A stretch of DNA of 64,000 bases from an uncultured Eubacteriales bacterium. GTDB lineage: Bacteria; Bacillota; Clostridia; Oscillospirales; CAG-272. The translations under genes were made by a program, and so were the position numbers. The notes under the pieces were generated by a model. It had not been told where the DNA came from, ran no database searches, and saw only the letters and a list, made by a program, of their open reading frames with translations. Positions 1 through 8,947 of this stretch are shown here, piece by piece. Position 1 is the first letter of the stretch. Each line of letters opens with the position of its first letter. The stretch covers positions 62,001 to 126,000 of the forward strand of contig CAKRZR010000001.1 of NCBI GenBank assembly GCA_934433485.1, read 5' to 3'.

Positions 1-360
1 CCGCTTTTGGACAAATATCCCTATGAGGTTTCCGGCGGACAGAAACAGCGAGCGGCGGTCGCGCGTGCCCTGATCACCAATCCGATGCTCATTTTGGCGG
101 ACGAACCGACGGGAGCGCTCGATTCCCGCTCCACGGACGAGCTGCTCGGCACCTTCAACCGGATCCACGACGAGGGGCAGACGATCATCATGGTCACGCA
201 CTCCGTCAAGGCGGCAAGCCACGCGGGCAGAGTGTTGTTTATCAAGGACGGCGAAGTGTTCCACCAGCTGTACCGCGGCACGCACAGCATCGAGGAGCAG
301 TATATGGCGATCTCCGACACGCTGACCATGCTCGCGACGGGAGGCAGAGACCATGAATAA
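1..360 (+). CDS. Bce-type ABC transporter ATP-binding protein, 3' part only
   Basis: C-terminal part of an ABC ATPase whose start lies before the window; the open frame runs through base 1. Visible are the signature motif VSGGQKQR, Walker B LILADEPTGALD and the switch histidine in IIMVTHS. The EPTGALD form is typical of the MacB/LolD/BceA group that powers FtsX-like permeases. Its last codons overlap the start of the next gene by 8 bases, and that gene is a BceB-type permease, so the two form one transporter. Bce systems detect and remove cell-wall-active peptides such as bacitracin at the membrane. A two-component system usually accompanies them; none is seen here, but upstream is out of view. 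Confidence 0.93.
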   Translation, partial: PLLDKYPYEVSGGQKQRAAVARALITNPMLILADEPTGALDSRSTDELLGTFNRIHDEGQTIIMVTHSVKAASHAGRVLFIKDGEVFHQLYRGTHSIEEQYMAISDTLTMLATGGRDHE

Positions 361-2452
361 TGCCTTCTACTGGAAGATCGCGAAAACGAATATCAAAAAT
401 AACCGCAAGATCTATTTTCCGTACATTCTGACCTCCATCGGCATGGTGATGATCTTCTATATCGTCGGTTTCCTGGCGCATGACAACGATATTCGCTCCA
501 AGATGGACGGTGGTGCGACGCTGCAAAGCCTGCTCAAATTCGGCATCTGGGTGATCGCCATTTTCGCGGTTCTGTTTCTTTGGTACACGAACAGCTTCAT
601 CACCAAACGGCGCAAAAAGGAATTTGGACTTTTCCACGTGCTCGGCATGGGCAAAAAGAACATCGCGCACGTCATGCTCTGTGAGGGACTGGTCACAAAC
701 GGCGTGAGTGTGGTCGGCGGACTTTTCCTCGGCATTGTTTTCTCCAAGCTGGTGCAGGGGATCCTCTATCGTCTCATGCAGTATGATCTGTCCTCCCTCC
801 GCCTCTCTGTCGATACCGACACGGTCCTTGCGACCCTCCTGTTGTTCTGCGGTGTATTCCTGCTCATCTATCTCGATTCCCTCCGGCAGATCGCGTTTTC
901 CAACACCATAGAGCTGCTGCACGGTGCGCAGACCGGGGAGAGAGAGCCGCGTGCCAACTGGATCCTTGCTGCGCTGGGCGCGATCTGTCTTGCCATCGGG
1001 TACTACATCGCCGTTTCCACAGAGGATCCGGTTGTGGCAACCATGCTGTTCTTTATCGCTGTGGTGTTTGTTATCCTCGGCACCTATGGACTCTTTATCT
1101 CCGGCAGCGTGGCGATCCTGAAGCTTTTGAAAAAGAACAAATCCTATTACTATAGTCCGCAGCATTTTATCTCTGTTTCCGGCATGACGTACCGCATGAA
1201 GCGCAACGGTGCCGGGCTTGCCTCCATCTGCATTCTCTCGACCATGGTCCTTGTCATGCTGTCCTCCACGTTCTGTATGTTTGTTGGCATGGACAACGGG
1301 GTAAACCTCCAGTATCCAATGGATATGACCGTAACCGTACACAACGCCAACGATCCGGAATCCTTTGCGATGGTGCAGGAGGCGGTGGAGGGGGTATTGG
1401 CGGAGAAAGGCGTACAGGTGCAGAAGAAAGCTGCCTACCATGTGATGTCCTCCGCGTCCTTTGTGACAGACGGCGTGGTATCCTTCCAGCGGAAGACCAC
1501 AAGCGAAAACTATGCCAGAACCGTCCTCACGCATATGCTTACCATCGACGCGTACAATGCATATCGTCTGAAGGGCGACGCGGTACAGCTTGCGGAAAAT
1601 GAGGTCTATCTTCTGTGTGATGGAGTCACCTATCCGCAGGACACGATCACCATTGAAGGTACCACCTATACCGTTAAGGGAAGCGCGGATCTGATGACCC
1701 ATTTCCCGCTCCTTTCCACGGCGGACTATCTCGGTATGCCGCATCTTTCCGTGTTTTTTGCCGATCAAACCGCTGCGGATCGTGTTTTCCATGCGATGTA
1801 TCCGGAGATGGACGAAAACTATCGGATCCCTTTGGAGGGCGGAGAACCGGGGCAGACCTATTCGCCGTATTTCGCCTACATTGGTCTGGATCTCGATACG
1901 ACAGACAGCGTACTTCTCGAAGAGCTGTGCAGAACGATTTTCGCGCTCTTTTCGGATGCCGACAATCCGCAATCCATCTATCGCACGAATACCCCCTATT
2001 GCCGACCATCGACCCACGCGGATCAGTACCACTGGGTGCTTGCCATGTACGGTGGGCTTCTCTTCATTGCAGTGATTCTCGGACTTGTGTTCGTCTGCGG
2101 TGAGGTGCTGATCATCTATTATAAGCAGGTGACAGAGGGATACGAGGACGTCGGACGGTTCGACATCATGCGCAAGGTCGGCATGACGGAGCGCGAGATC
2201 CGCAAATCGATCCGCCACCAGATCCTGACTGTATTCTTTCTGCCGCTGTTCGGTGCCGGACTTCACACCCTGTTTGCGTTTCCGATGCTGGAAAAGCTGC
2301 TCAAAATGATGGTCTATGCGTCCCGTTCCCTGTTTCTCACCACACTGGCTGTCTGCTTTACGATATTCGCTGTATTCTATGTTGCCGTGTACCTGATTAC
2401 CTCCCAGGCATACACGCGCATCATCGACAAGGGACAGATGGCATCGTTATAA
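353..2452 (+). CDS. BceB-type FtsX-like ABC transporter permease
   Basis: A 699-residue membrane protein with about ten hydrophobic segments in the BceB pattern: one near residues 20-42, groups at about 58-256 and 290-313, a large extracellular region at about 315-560, then three closing segments. The big extracellular domain between TM7 and TM8 is the hallmark of peptide-sensing permeases. The start ATG overlaps the ATPase stop (ATGAATAA), so translation is coupled. Family knowledge suggests target protection or export of cell-wall-active antimicrobial peptides; the ligand cannot be read from sequence. A strong bidirectional terminator follows. Confidence 0.9.
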   Translation: MNNAFYWKIAKTNIKNNRKIYFPYILTSIGMVMIFYIVGFLAHDNDIRSKMDGGATLQSLLKFGIWVIAIFAVLFLWYTNSFITKRRKKEFGLFHVLGMGKKNIAHVMLCEGLVTNGVSVVGGLFLGIVFSKLVQGILYRLMQYDLSSLRLSVDTDTVLATLLLFCGVFLLIYLDSLRQIAFSNTIELLHGAQTGEREPRANWILAALGAICLAIGYYIAVSTEDPVVATMLFFIAVVFVILGTYGLFISGSVAILKLLKKNKSYYYSPQHFISVSGMTYRMKRNGAGLASICILSTMVLVMLSSTFCMFVGMDNGVNLQYPMDMTVTVHNANDPESFAMVQEAVEGVLAEKGVQVQKKAAYHVMSSASFVTDGVVSFQRKTTSENYARTVLTHMLTIDAYNAYRLKGDAVQLAENEVYLLCDGVTYPQDTITIEGTTYTVKGSADLMTHFPLLSTADYLGMPHLSVFFADQTAADRVFHAMYPEMDENYRIPLEGGEPGQTYSPYFAYIGLDLDTTDSVLLEELCRTIFALFSDADNPQSIYRTNTPYCRPSTHADQYHWVLAMYGGLLFIAVILGLVFVCGEVLIIYYKQVTEGYEDVGRFDIMRKVGMTEREIRKSIRHQILTVFFLPLFGAGLHTLFAFPMLEKLLKMMVYASRSLFLTTLAVCFTIFAVFYVAVYLITSQAYTRIIDKGQMASL

Positions 2453-2463
2453 AGCACATCCAT

Positions 2464-2507
2464 AAAAAGATCGGAGAGATCCCGCATGAGGGTTCTCTCC
2501 GATTTTT
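2464..2507. terminator. Bidirectional rho-independent terminator
   Basis: A 10-bp stem pairs 2470-2479 with 2494-2503, with an A-run before and a T-run after it. It sits between the convergent BceB-type gene and the ABC exporter gene, so it can stop transcription from both sides. Confidence 0.9.
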
Positions 2508-4243
2508 CACAGTCCGATTTTTGTCTGATTCACGCTTGTCATATCGTGGTACAGTCCGCCTTTTTTCATAAGCGCGTCGTGCGTGCCCGATTCCGCGATC
2601 CTGCCGTCCTTCAGCACAAGAATGTTGTCCGCTTTCATGATCGTCGTCAGCCGGTGCGCGATCACGATGAGGGTATGGCGACCTGCTAAATTCTCGATCG
2701 CCTGCTGGATTTGCGCCTCCGTCTCGTTGTCCACCGCGGAGGTCGCTTCGTCGAGGATCAGCACCGGTGTATTCCGTAGTACGGCGCGCGCGATGGCAAT
2801 CCGCTGCTTCTGTCCGCCGGACAGCCGTACGCCGCGTTCTCCGATTTTGGTTGCGTAGCCCTCTGGCATGGCACGGATAAACGCGTCCGCGCACGCGATT
2901 TTCGCCGCCTCGTATACATCCGCCTCCGATACGTTTTCCGTGCCGTACGCGATATTTTCATACACCGTACCGTTGAAGAGGAACACGTCCTGTAAAACGA
3001 TGGAAAGGTTGTTGCGCAGGGAATGGAGCGTCGCCTTGCGAATGTCGCAGCCGTCGATGGAAATGGCGCCGTCGTTCGGGTCGTAGAAGCGCTCCAGCAG
3101 GGAGATAATCGTCGTTTTCCCCTCTCCCGTCGCACCGACCAGCGCGGTCATTTGTCCAGGTTTGCACGTGAAGCTCACATCGTCGAGCACCTTGACCGCC
3201 GGATCGTAGCCGAAGGTCACATGGGAGAACGCAACCTCTCCGTTGCCGTGCGGGATCTCAATGGCATGCGGCTCTTCCTTAACCTCGCTGTCTGTGTCCA
3301 ATAGCTCCAGTACACGCACAGCGCAGGCATTGGAGACCTGGATATCCTCTGCCAGTCGCGCCAATGTGGACAAGGGCGTGTAGAACAGCGACAGATACAT
3401 GAAGAATCCAACGATGTCCGCTGTATCCATGGAGCCATGCATCGCGAGCACACCGCCCACGCCCATGACAATGACGGTGCCGATGGAGGTCATAAACTCC
3501 ACCGTCGGATGGTACATTGCGTTATAGAAGTTCGCGCGGATGTTCACGAACGCATATTTTTTGCAGTAGTCGCGCATCCGAAGAGATTCCGCGCCCTCTT
3601 TCCCGAACGCCTGGATCTCCTTCATGCCGGAGAGATTGTCCTGTGTGTTCGCGTTCAATCCGGCAAGCACCTCCTGGTTGATCTTGAACAGCGGCGCAAC
3701 CTTGGTGATGAATACGCGTGAGAGCAGGAGAATGATCGGCACCGGGAGCATGGTGCACAACGCAAGCCGCCAGTTGATCTGGAAAATCATCACGCACACG
3801 CCGAGAATCACCATTATGTTGGTCGCCATGTCGGGCAGGGAATGGGCGATGAGCAATTCCATCTGTCGCGTATCGTTGATCATGCGGGACATGATCTCGC
3901 CGGTCTGCTTGTCGGAGAAATATCGCATGGAAAGGGTCTGCAATTTGTCATAGCAAACGCGGGTCAGATCGGCGACAAAGCTCCACGCCGCGACATGCGC
4001 CTGCCACATCGATAGAAATCGACATACACCGCGCAGCAGATACGTGCCGACCATAATGAGAACATACGTGAGAATGGTACCGTAGGTCAGATTTTCCGGT
4101 GTGCCGAGCAGTGCCGTCAGCCGCCGTACCGCCTCCGGTGTTACGAGACTGAGAAACGACGTGGCGACAAGTGCGAGAATCGTCACCGCCAGTTCCCGCC
4201 ACCACGGTTTTGCCATCCATACCATGCGCTTGATTGTATGCAT
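2507..4243 (-). CDS. ABC exporter, fused permease and ATPase (MsbA/MdlB-like)
   Basis: A 578-residue half-transporter: an N-terminal six-helix membrane domain (about residues 1-310) and a C-terminal ATPase. The ATPase shows Walker A GATGEGKTT (a Glu where Ser is usual), signature RLSGGQKQR, Walker B VLILDEATSAVD and H-loop IAHRLTT. Such proteins dimerise and export lipids, drugs or peptides; the substrate is not readable here. No second half-transporter is adjacent, so a homodimer is likely. A well-formed promoter lies 40 bases upstream and a terminator directly follows the stop, so it is a single-gene unit. Confidence 0.92.
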   Translation of the reverse strand: MHTIKRMVWMAKPWWRELAVTILALVATSFLSLVTPEAVRRLTALLGTPENLTYGTILTYVLIMVGTYLLRGVCRFLSMWQAHVAAWSFVADLTRVCYDKLQTLSMRYFSDKQTGEIMSRMINDTRQMELLIAHSLPDMATNIMVILGVCVMIFQINWRLALCTMLPVPIILLLSRVFITKVAPLFKINQEVLAGLNANTQDNLSGMKEIQAFGKEGAESLRMRDYCKKYAFVNIRANFYNAMYHPTVEFMTSIGTVIVMGVGGVLAMHGSMDTADIVGFFMYLSLFYTPLSTLARLAEDIQVSNACAVRVLELLDTDSEVKEEPHAIEIPHGNGEVAFSHVTFGYDPAVKVLDDVSFTCKPGQMTALVGATGEGKTTIISLLERFYDPNDGAISIDGCDIRKATLHSLRNNLSIVLQDVFLFNGTVYENIAYGTENVSEADVYEAAKIACADAFIRAMPEGYATKIGERGVRLSGGQKQRIAIARAVLRNTPVLILDEATSAVDNETEAQIQQAIENLAGRHTLIVIAHRLTTIMKADNILVLKDGRIAESGTHDALMKKGGLYHDMTSVNQTKIGL

Positions 4244-4282
4244 AAGAACTGTCTCCTTAATCTGTCAGATGGATATGCGAAT

Positions 4283-4311
4283 AGTATACCACAGCCGCGG
4301 ACGTTTGTAAA
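4283..4311 (-). promoter_or_regulatory. Promoter of the ABC exporter
   Basis: Minus-strand TTTACA (4306-4311), 17-nt spacer, TATACT (4283-4288), with TGG directly before the -10 (extended -10). It points at the exporter start. Confidence 0.8.
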
Positions 4312-4315
4312 GTAC

Positions 4316-4352
4316 AAAAAGCCGCACGATTCTTCTGAAAAGCGCGGCTTTT
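4316..4352 (-). terminator. Terminator of the lipoprotein operon
   Basis: Inverted repeat AAAAGCCGC (4317-4325) / GCGGCTTTT (4344-4352). Read on the minus strand it ends in a T-run, 16 bases after the last gene of the seven-gene operon. Confidence 0.85.
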
Positions 4353-4367
4353 GTAGGGAATAAGGGG

Positions 4368-4568
4368 TTATATAGTCGGCGGCTGGTTTGCGACCGCGTC
4401 CACGAAGATTACGGTCAGTCCCATGTACACGGCAAATGCAAGCGCGAGCACGGCAAGCACCGCCATACCCGCAATGCGGACGGCACGATTTGTCCTGCAG
4501 AAACGTCCGAACAGCACAATGCCGACTACGCAAAGCGCAAACAGTACTGCGGTCACTCCGAATGTCAT
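4368..4568 (-). CDS. Small membrane protein of unknown function
   Basis: A 66-residue protein with two hydrophobic segments (about residues 3-20 and 31-54) separated by a short Arg-rich loop (GRFCRTNRAVR). Its ATG overlaps the stop of the upstream gene (ATGA), which supports real, coupled translation, and the operon terminator follows closely. I do not recognise a family. The position suggests it works with the membrane protein encoded just upstream. Confidence 0.65.
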   Translation of the reverse strand: MTFGVTAVLFALCVVGIVLFGRFCRTNRAVRIAGMAVLAVLALAFAVYMGLTVIFVDAVANQPPTI

Positions 4569-5476
4569 AGCGTTTCCTCCTTAGGCTTGTTGGCGTAGAG
4601 TGCGGGATTGGCGTGGATGGCATCGAGAATGTGTGCCATTTGCGTGAGAGAGGCGCGATAGCTTTGCCGTGCCGCATCCAGATCCCGCAGATCCACCCGA
4701 CTGGCGACAGCGGCAAACGCGTAGTCCGTTTTCAGCACAATCGCGAGTGTGTTTTCCTCCCACCGCAGGCACAGGATAGTACCGGGCACACATGCGTCCA
4801 AATCCAAAATCCACGTGCGCATGGCAGAGGAAAGCGCGTCGTCTGTGCGAAAACGGCTGTCAAACGCCGCGTCACCGGTCGTGTCCACCGGGTCGTCCTT
4901 TTTGCGTGCTGTCACATAGAGGGGCACCTGTGCGATACACTCTGTCTGACAGCGCAGAACCAGTCCCTGTGCCACAAGATCCCGCCATTCCGCGCGATCC
5001 TCCCGTATGTTGCCGCGCTCATAAACGTGGATCAGGCGGATATTGGCGGCGGAAAAGGGCACATCGCCATGCACACCGGTATGGAAATGCTCGATCTCGC
5101 ACTCCTCCCACTCGCCGGCAAGCGGTGCGATCGACTGTACATACGCTGCGTCGATGACAAGGGAGGCGTCTGCGCGCTCCGTGCCGAATTTTTTTTCATA
5201 TTCCGCACGGAAAAAGTCTCCAAGCCCTTCCTCCAGCAGCGCCGTACACTTTTTCTGGGCGCCGCCGGAGAGAAAGATCGCTGTGCACAACCCGCCGCCA
5301 AAGAGCACGAACGTCAGTATCGTTTTGGGAATCGGCGCCGGGACCGCGAAATAGCAGACAATACCCGCGATAATCCCAATGAGTCCGAAAAGAAGATACA
5401 GAAATGTGCGCGTTTGGTATTTGCCAAGCGTCTTCGCAAGCTCGGCGTCTGTCATTTGTCTCTGCTGTTTCTCCAT
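4565..5476 (-). CDS. Membrane protein, possibly DUF3137-like
   Basis: A 303-residue protein. After about 28 polar residues come two hydrophobic segments (about 29-48 and 53-70), then a roughly 230-residue soluble domain. The architecture (N-terminal hairpin, then a domain with Phe/Trp-rich strands) and the stretch WRDLVAQGLVLRC resemble DUF3137 proteins, but this is a weak, memory-based match. It starts 10 bases after a lipoprotein gene and overlaps the next small membrane gene, so it is part of the lipoprotein operon. Function unknown. Confidence 0.7.
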   Translation of the reverse strand: MEKQQRQMTDAELAKTLGKYQTRTFLYLLFGLIGIIAGIVCYFAVPAPIPKTILTFVLFGGGLCTAIFLSGGAQKKCTALLEEGLGDFFRAEYEKKFGTERADASLVIDAAYVQSIAPLAGEWEECEIEHFHTGVHGDVPFSAANIRLIHVYERGNIREDRAEWRDLVAQGLVLRCQTECIAQVPLYVTARKKDDPVDTTGDAAFDSRFRTDDALSSAMRTWILDLDACVPGTILCLRWEENTLAIVLKTDYAFAAVASRVDLRDLDAARQSYRASLTQMAHILDAIHANPALYANKPKEETL

Positions 5477-5486
5477 AGCTTCTCCC

Positions 5487-7112
5487 TTAGTCGCACAGTC
5501 CGAAGAACAGACTGTTTGCCGTGTCCACCATATCGATGTCCAGAATGGTAGCCTCCGGACAGATACTGTCGAGTACCTGATGCTTTATTGCGTCCTTGTA
5601 GGTTTTCTGCGCAGGCTCTGCGGAAAAGACCAATCCGTCGTAATCCGCGGGCATGTAGACGATGTAATCCCGCTTCATGATGGTATCCCAGTCGCCGGTT
5701 CTGTACGTCCATTCCGTGGCGTAGAAAAACTCAATCTGATAGCTTTTTCCACCCCATTCGACGGTATGGATATAGTGGCTCTCGCCGTGTGTGGAATCGC
5801 TGTACGTCGACGAATCCGTGAGCCACATGCCGGTGTAGGCGTCGTACAGAGCGCAGCCCATGGCGGTGCTGTAGGCGCTTGTGTAAAGGGGCACAGATGT
5901 GGTCGGCACGTAACAATACGCTTCAAAAGCGATCTCGCGGATGCCGTCGTGCGTTTCGTCGCGTGTTTTGGATACCTCCCAATAGCAGTCGCCGGTTGAA
6001 AAGCCGGAGCCACCGGCTTCGTAGGTGCAGAATCCATTCGGAAGCAGGTATGTACCATTGTCGACAAGAGCGTTCATGGACAGTCCGTTTTTCTCAAAAT
6101 ACGCTTTCTGTGTGATTTTCTGCACCGACACGAGCTTGCTGCCGTTTGTGCTGTCCAGAAGATCACCGTTTTTCGCACGGAACAGCTGCCACACGGTGTC
6201 CTCATCCTGGAGCGTCACACCGCTGTCGTCTGCCGCCGAAACCGTTCCATAGGCGATCACGTCGGAGTTCTCGTTCAGTATCTCCCACGTCGCGTCTTTA
6301 TGGATCTTCACCCACACGTTTTCATCGGCGTATTCCCAAAGCCCGACGTAAAGCGCGACATTGGCTGCCGTCGCATTTGTTTCGGCATCGGTATCGGTTT
6401 TTCTTTCTGTTTCCGGTTCTGCCTCTGTTTCCGCATCGTGCCGCGGGATTTCTTCGACTGCACGGTACGCGCCGTTTCTGCCGACAAGCTCACCGCCGTC
6501 CGTGCTGCGTTCAAGTGTCGTTACATCTTCGCTGCCGTCAAAACGCATGGTCAGTGTGTCGCCGTCCGCGGTCGCAGTACCGGAATCGAGCACGCCGTCG
6601 GAGTCGTTGAGCATCTCCCACGTGCCGTCGTCGTGAATTTTCAGCCAGAGATTGCCGTCCTTGAATTCCCACAGCCCGACAAAATCAAGGATATTGTCGT
6701 TCCCCTCCGGAAGCTCGACTGTGGAGAGATCCTCCCGGAAAACGTACCGCTCCACGGGATCCCAAAGCCACGTCATAGTGGTCGCGCTGCCGTCCGCGTG
6801 GGCAAACTGCACCACCACATCGGTCTCTCCGTCGCCGTCTAAATCGTCAAAGGAAATCCCGGCGAACGATTCCTCCGCGTCCGGGATCTGCACCGGGAAC
6901 GAAACGCTGTCAAAGAGAATCTGCTCCGACAGGTTCCGGTAAAACGCCGCGCTCTCCGGTGTGACAGTCACAAGGACGCGCGTGCTTTGTCCGTCATGCG
7001 TAATGGTGCCCTTGTCCGCGACCACGCCGGAGGAACGCCAGTCATCGCCCGCGCCGCACGCGACAAGCACGGCGCATAGGAGCGGTATCAGAATGGTATG
7101 AAATCGCTTCAT
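5487..7112 (-). CDS. Modular lipoprotein with two 'GLWE' repeats
   Basis: A 541-residue predicted lipoprotein with N-terminal signal and lipobox LVAC at about residue 19. Three parts are visible. The first (about 25-145) is paralogous to the small lipoprotein at 7983-8462. The second contains two copies of a repeat starting GLWEFKDGNLWLKIHDDGTW and GLWEYADENVWVKIHKDATW, separated by an acidic/Thr-rich linker. The third is a C-terminal domain of about 200 residues, rich in Tyr and Trp. The first part carries DDLDGDGETDVVV, an FG-GAP/calcium-loop-like string. The protein is expected on the outer face of the membrane. No family is recognised with confidence. Confidence 0.8.
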   Translation of the reverse strand: MKRFHTILIPLLCAVLVACGAGDDWRSSGVVADKGTITHDGQSTRVLVTVTPESAAFYRNLSEQILFDSVSFPVQIPDAEESFAGISFDDLDGDGETDVVVQFAHADGSATTMTWLWDPVERYVFREDLSTVELPEGNDNILDFVGLWEFKDGNLWLKIHDDGTWEMLNDSDGVLDSGTATADGDTLTMRFDGSEDVTTLERSTDGGELVGRNGAYRAVEEIPRHDAETEAEPETERKTDTDAETNATAANVALYVGLWEYADENVWVKIHKDATWEILNENSDVIAYGTVSAADDSGVTLQDEDTVWQLFRAKNGDLLDSTNGSKLVSVQKITQKAYFEKNGLSMNALVDNGTYLLPNGFCTYEAGGSGFSTGDCYWEVSKTRDETHDGIREIAFEAYCYVPTTSVPLYTSAYSTAMGCALYDAYTGMWLTDSSTYSDSTHGESHYIHTVEWGGKSYQIEFFYATEWTYRTGDWDTIMKRDYIVYMPADYDGLVFSAEPAQKTYKDAIKHQVLDSICPEATILDIDMVDTANSLFFGLCD

Positions 7113-7124
7113 GCTTTTGCTGCC

Positions 7125-7934
7125 TCACTCCATCAGATAATACGCGTCGCCCTCTTCGCCCCAGATAAGTACATCCTTGTCCAGCTCGAAGACGCGGTAC
7201 GATACGCCGTCGTATAAGGTGGAATCCGCGTAATAGGTGCTTGCCTCGGTGGTGGAATAGGAGAACGTGCCGTGATCCATTTCCGCAGCCTCCGCGCCCG
7301 GTGCTCTCTGGTACAGCGACCACGAACCACCGTCGTCGATCTCAATATAGCTGTCTGCGGCAAGATCGCCGTCGTAGTACCAGATACCCGCGAAATCGCA
7401 CACGTTGCGCTGGTATAGCTCCGCGTTCCAGGTGTAGTAGTCGGTGTAATCGTCGAATGCGGGTTCTGCTTCCGTCTCCGTTTCACCCAGCTCGTAGCTG
7501 TTTCCCTGATCATCCTCGTACCAGACGTTGTCCAGACCGCTTTCATAGAAGCTGCCGTAGGACGCGAGGGTGACTGTGCCGTCGCTGTCGTAGGTGAAGA
7601 GGGAACCGGTGCCGACCTCGTCCTCATAGGCGTAATAGGCGTCGTAGTCCGCGTCGTAGCCGAGATAGCCGTCGATGGTGGCGTTCGCGCCGGAGAGGAC
7701 GAAGGTGCCGTCGTCGTGGATGTCGAGATAATCCCACTCGCTGTTCGGATCCTCCGGCGTATAGATCCCCGCCATATCCGCGGTGTCAAGCTGCGTGATG
7801 TCGCCGCCCAGTCCTTCATTCGGATCGTCTACAGGCGACAGCGATTCTTCTTCATCGCCGCAGGACGCGAGAAGCAGGCAAAGTGCGAGCGAGATAACGG
7901 TTAGAAATTGTGTACTTCTGTTTTTCATATACAT
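7125..7934 (-). CDS. Acidic lipoprotein of unknown function
   Basis: A 269-residue predicted lipoprotein: signal sequence with lipobox LLASC near residue 25, then a very acidic, Tyr-rich mature part. Two units resemble the GLWE repeats of the neighbouring lipoprotein: MAGIYTPEDPNSEWDYLDIH and FAGIWYYDGDLAADSYIEID, each followed by a D-G-[TS]-[FW] strand. An alternative ATG two codons downstream is possible; the first fits a GGGGAG ribosome site. It is separated from the next gene by 12 bases. Function unknown. Confidence 0.8.
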   Translation of the reverse strand: MYMKNRSTQFLTVISLALCLLLASCGDEEESLSPVDDPNEGLGGDITQLDTADMAGIYTPEDPNSEWDYLDIHDDGTFVLSGANATIDGYLGYDADYDAYYAYEDEVGTGSLFTYDSDGTVTLASYGSFYESGLDNVWYEDDQGNSYELGETETEAEPAFDDYTDYYTWNAELYQRNVCDFAGIWYYDGDLAADSYIEIDDGGSWSLYQRAPGAEAAEMDHGTFSYSTTEASTYYADSTLYDGVSYRVFELDKDVLIWGEEGDAYYLME

Positions 7935-7982
7935 AAACTCTCCCCGAATGATGATCTCAGGATGATGATCCTTCCATGATCG

Positions 7983-8462
7983 TCATTCCGCATCTATAAC
8001 GTCGCCGCGCCCTTCCTCCATCGAGGACGGCAGGAGGGATTCCTCCGGCTGATAGGCGAACGTTTCCGTGTCGGCGTCCCAATACCATACCATCAGCGCG
8101 GTTTCATCGTCGATTTGCAGCATAAGCGCCACATCGCTGTTGCCGTCGCCGTTCCGGTCCGCGAAATCGATGCTCTGATACGCTTCCCACGGATCGACAG
8201 GCAGAGCCGCGGGGTAGTCCACGTATCCATAGAGCGTCTGTTCCTCTGTGTCAAGATAGAATGTACAGTCCTGCGCGTGTACACATACGAGTACATCCGT
8301 GTCCTCCCCGTCGCGGGTGATCGTGCCGCTGTCCTGTACGATACCGGTCGTGCGCCAGTCCGCGCCAGCGATATCCTCCATATCCGTTTCTTCCTCCGCA
8401 CCGCATGCGGTCGTACCAAGGGTTATGAGCAGTGCGAACGCCAAAATCCACTTTTTACGCAT
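7983..8462 (-). CDS. Lipoprotein, paralogue of the 541-residue lipoprotein's N-terminal module
   Basis: Start chosen at 8462 (MRKKWILAFALL), because a GGAGG ribosome site precedes it, a signal peptide begins there, and the longer frame would run into the upstream gene. The protein has 159 residues with lipobox TTAC, then a single domain beginning DWRTTGIVQDSGTITRDG. This matches DWRSSGVVADKGTITHDG of the large lipoprotein, and both continue to a D-x-N/D-GDG-x-x-DV loop. The relation looks like duplication inside the operon. Cellular role unknown. Confidence 0.8.
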   Translation of the reverse strand: MRKKWILAFALLITLGTTACGAEEETDMEDIAGADWRTTGIVQDSGTITRDGEDTDVLVCVHAQDCTFYLDTEEQTLYGYVDYPAALPVDPWEAYQSIDFADRNGDGNSDVALMLQIDDETALMVWYWDADTETFAYQPEESLLPSSMEEGRGDVIDAE

Positions 8463-8475
8463 GTCCCGCCTCCGC

Positions 8476-8907
8476 TCAATCGTCAAATTCGATGTATTCA
8501 TCGTCGGGCAGTGCTTCCGTCCAGACATAGGTGCCGAACGATTCAATGGTCAGCCCATCCGTGCCGCCTTCTGTACGATAGGCGTTGCCGTCATTCTGAT
8601 TGAAAAAGTAGAGACAGCCGTATTCCGGAATCTCCTGCGCCGTGCCGCTGACCGCGATCTCCTCGCCGTTGTAGATCAGAAAGTACATGCCGCCGTCTGT
8701 GGGTGTGACCTCCAGCGTATCCCCTGCAGCGCCGTCCGTGCCTTCCCAGAGACCGATGAAGTCGTCATAGCCGGTGCATTCCGCGGCGGAATCGTAGGGG
8801 GCGCTGTCGATTTTTGCAGGCGCCGTGCTGTCGTCATTGCCGCATGCCGTCATCGCGAGACAGAGTAGTCCTGCCAAAAGCAACGTGGTGATTTTTGTAA
8901 GTTTCAT
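8476..8907 (-). CDS. Small lipoprotein of unknown function
   Basis: A 143-residue predicted lipoprotein: signal sequence, lipobox MTAC near residue 21, then one domain starting FIGLWEGTDGAAGDTLEV. This resembles a single unit of the GLWE repeat found twice in the 541-residue neighbour. The C-terminus is acidic (DDEYIEFDD). It is the first lipoprotein gene of the operon, 40 bases after the DUF2442 gene. No catalytic motif is seen; a small beta-rich binding module is the most I can infer. Confidence 0.8.
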   Translation of the reverse strand: MKLTKITTLLLAGLLCLAMTACGNDDSTAPAKIDSAPYDSAAECTGYDDFIGLWEGTDGAAGDTLEVTPTDGGMYFLIYNGEEIAVSGTAQEIPEYGCLYFFNQNDGNAYRTEGGTDGLTIESFGTYVWTEALPDDEYIEFDD

Positions 8908-8947
8908 GGTGTTTCCTCCACAAAAAGTAAGTTCACATGGGTTGAAT

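Noticed and set aside
242..2266. 674-residue minus-strand open frame opposite the BceB-type gene
   Set aside because: Arg/His-rich composition, no ribosome site and no family resemblance; an antisense shadow of a GC-rich gene.
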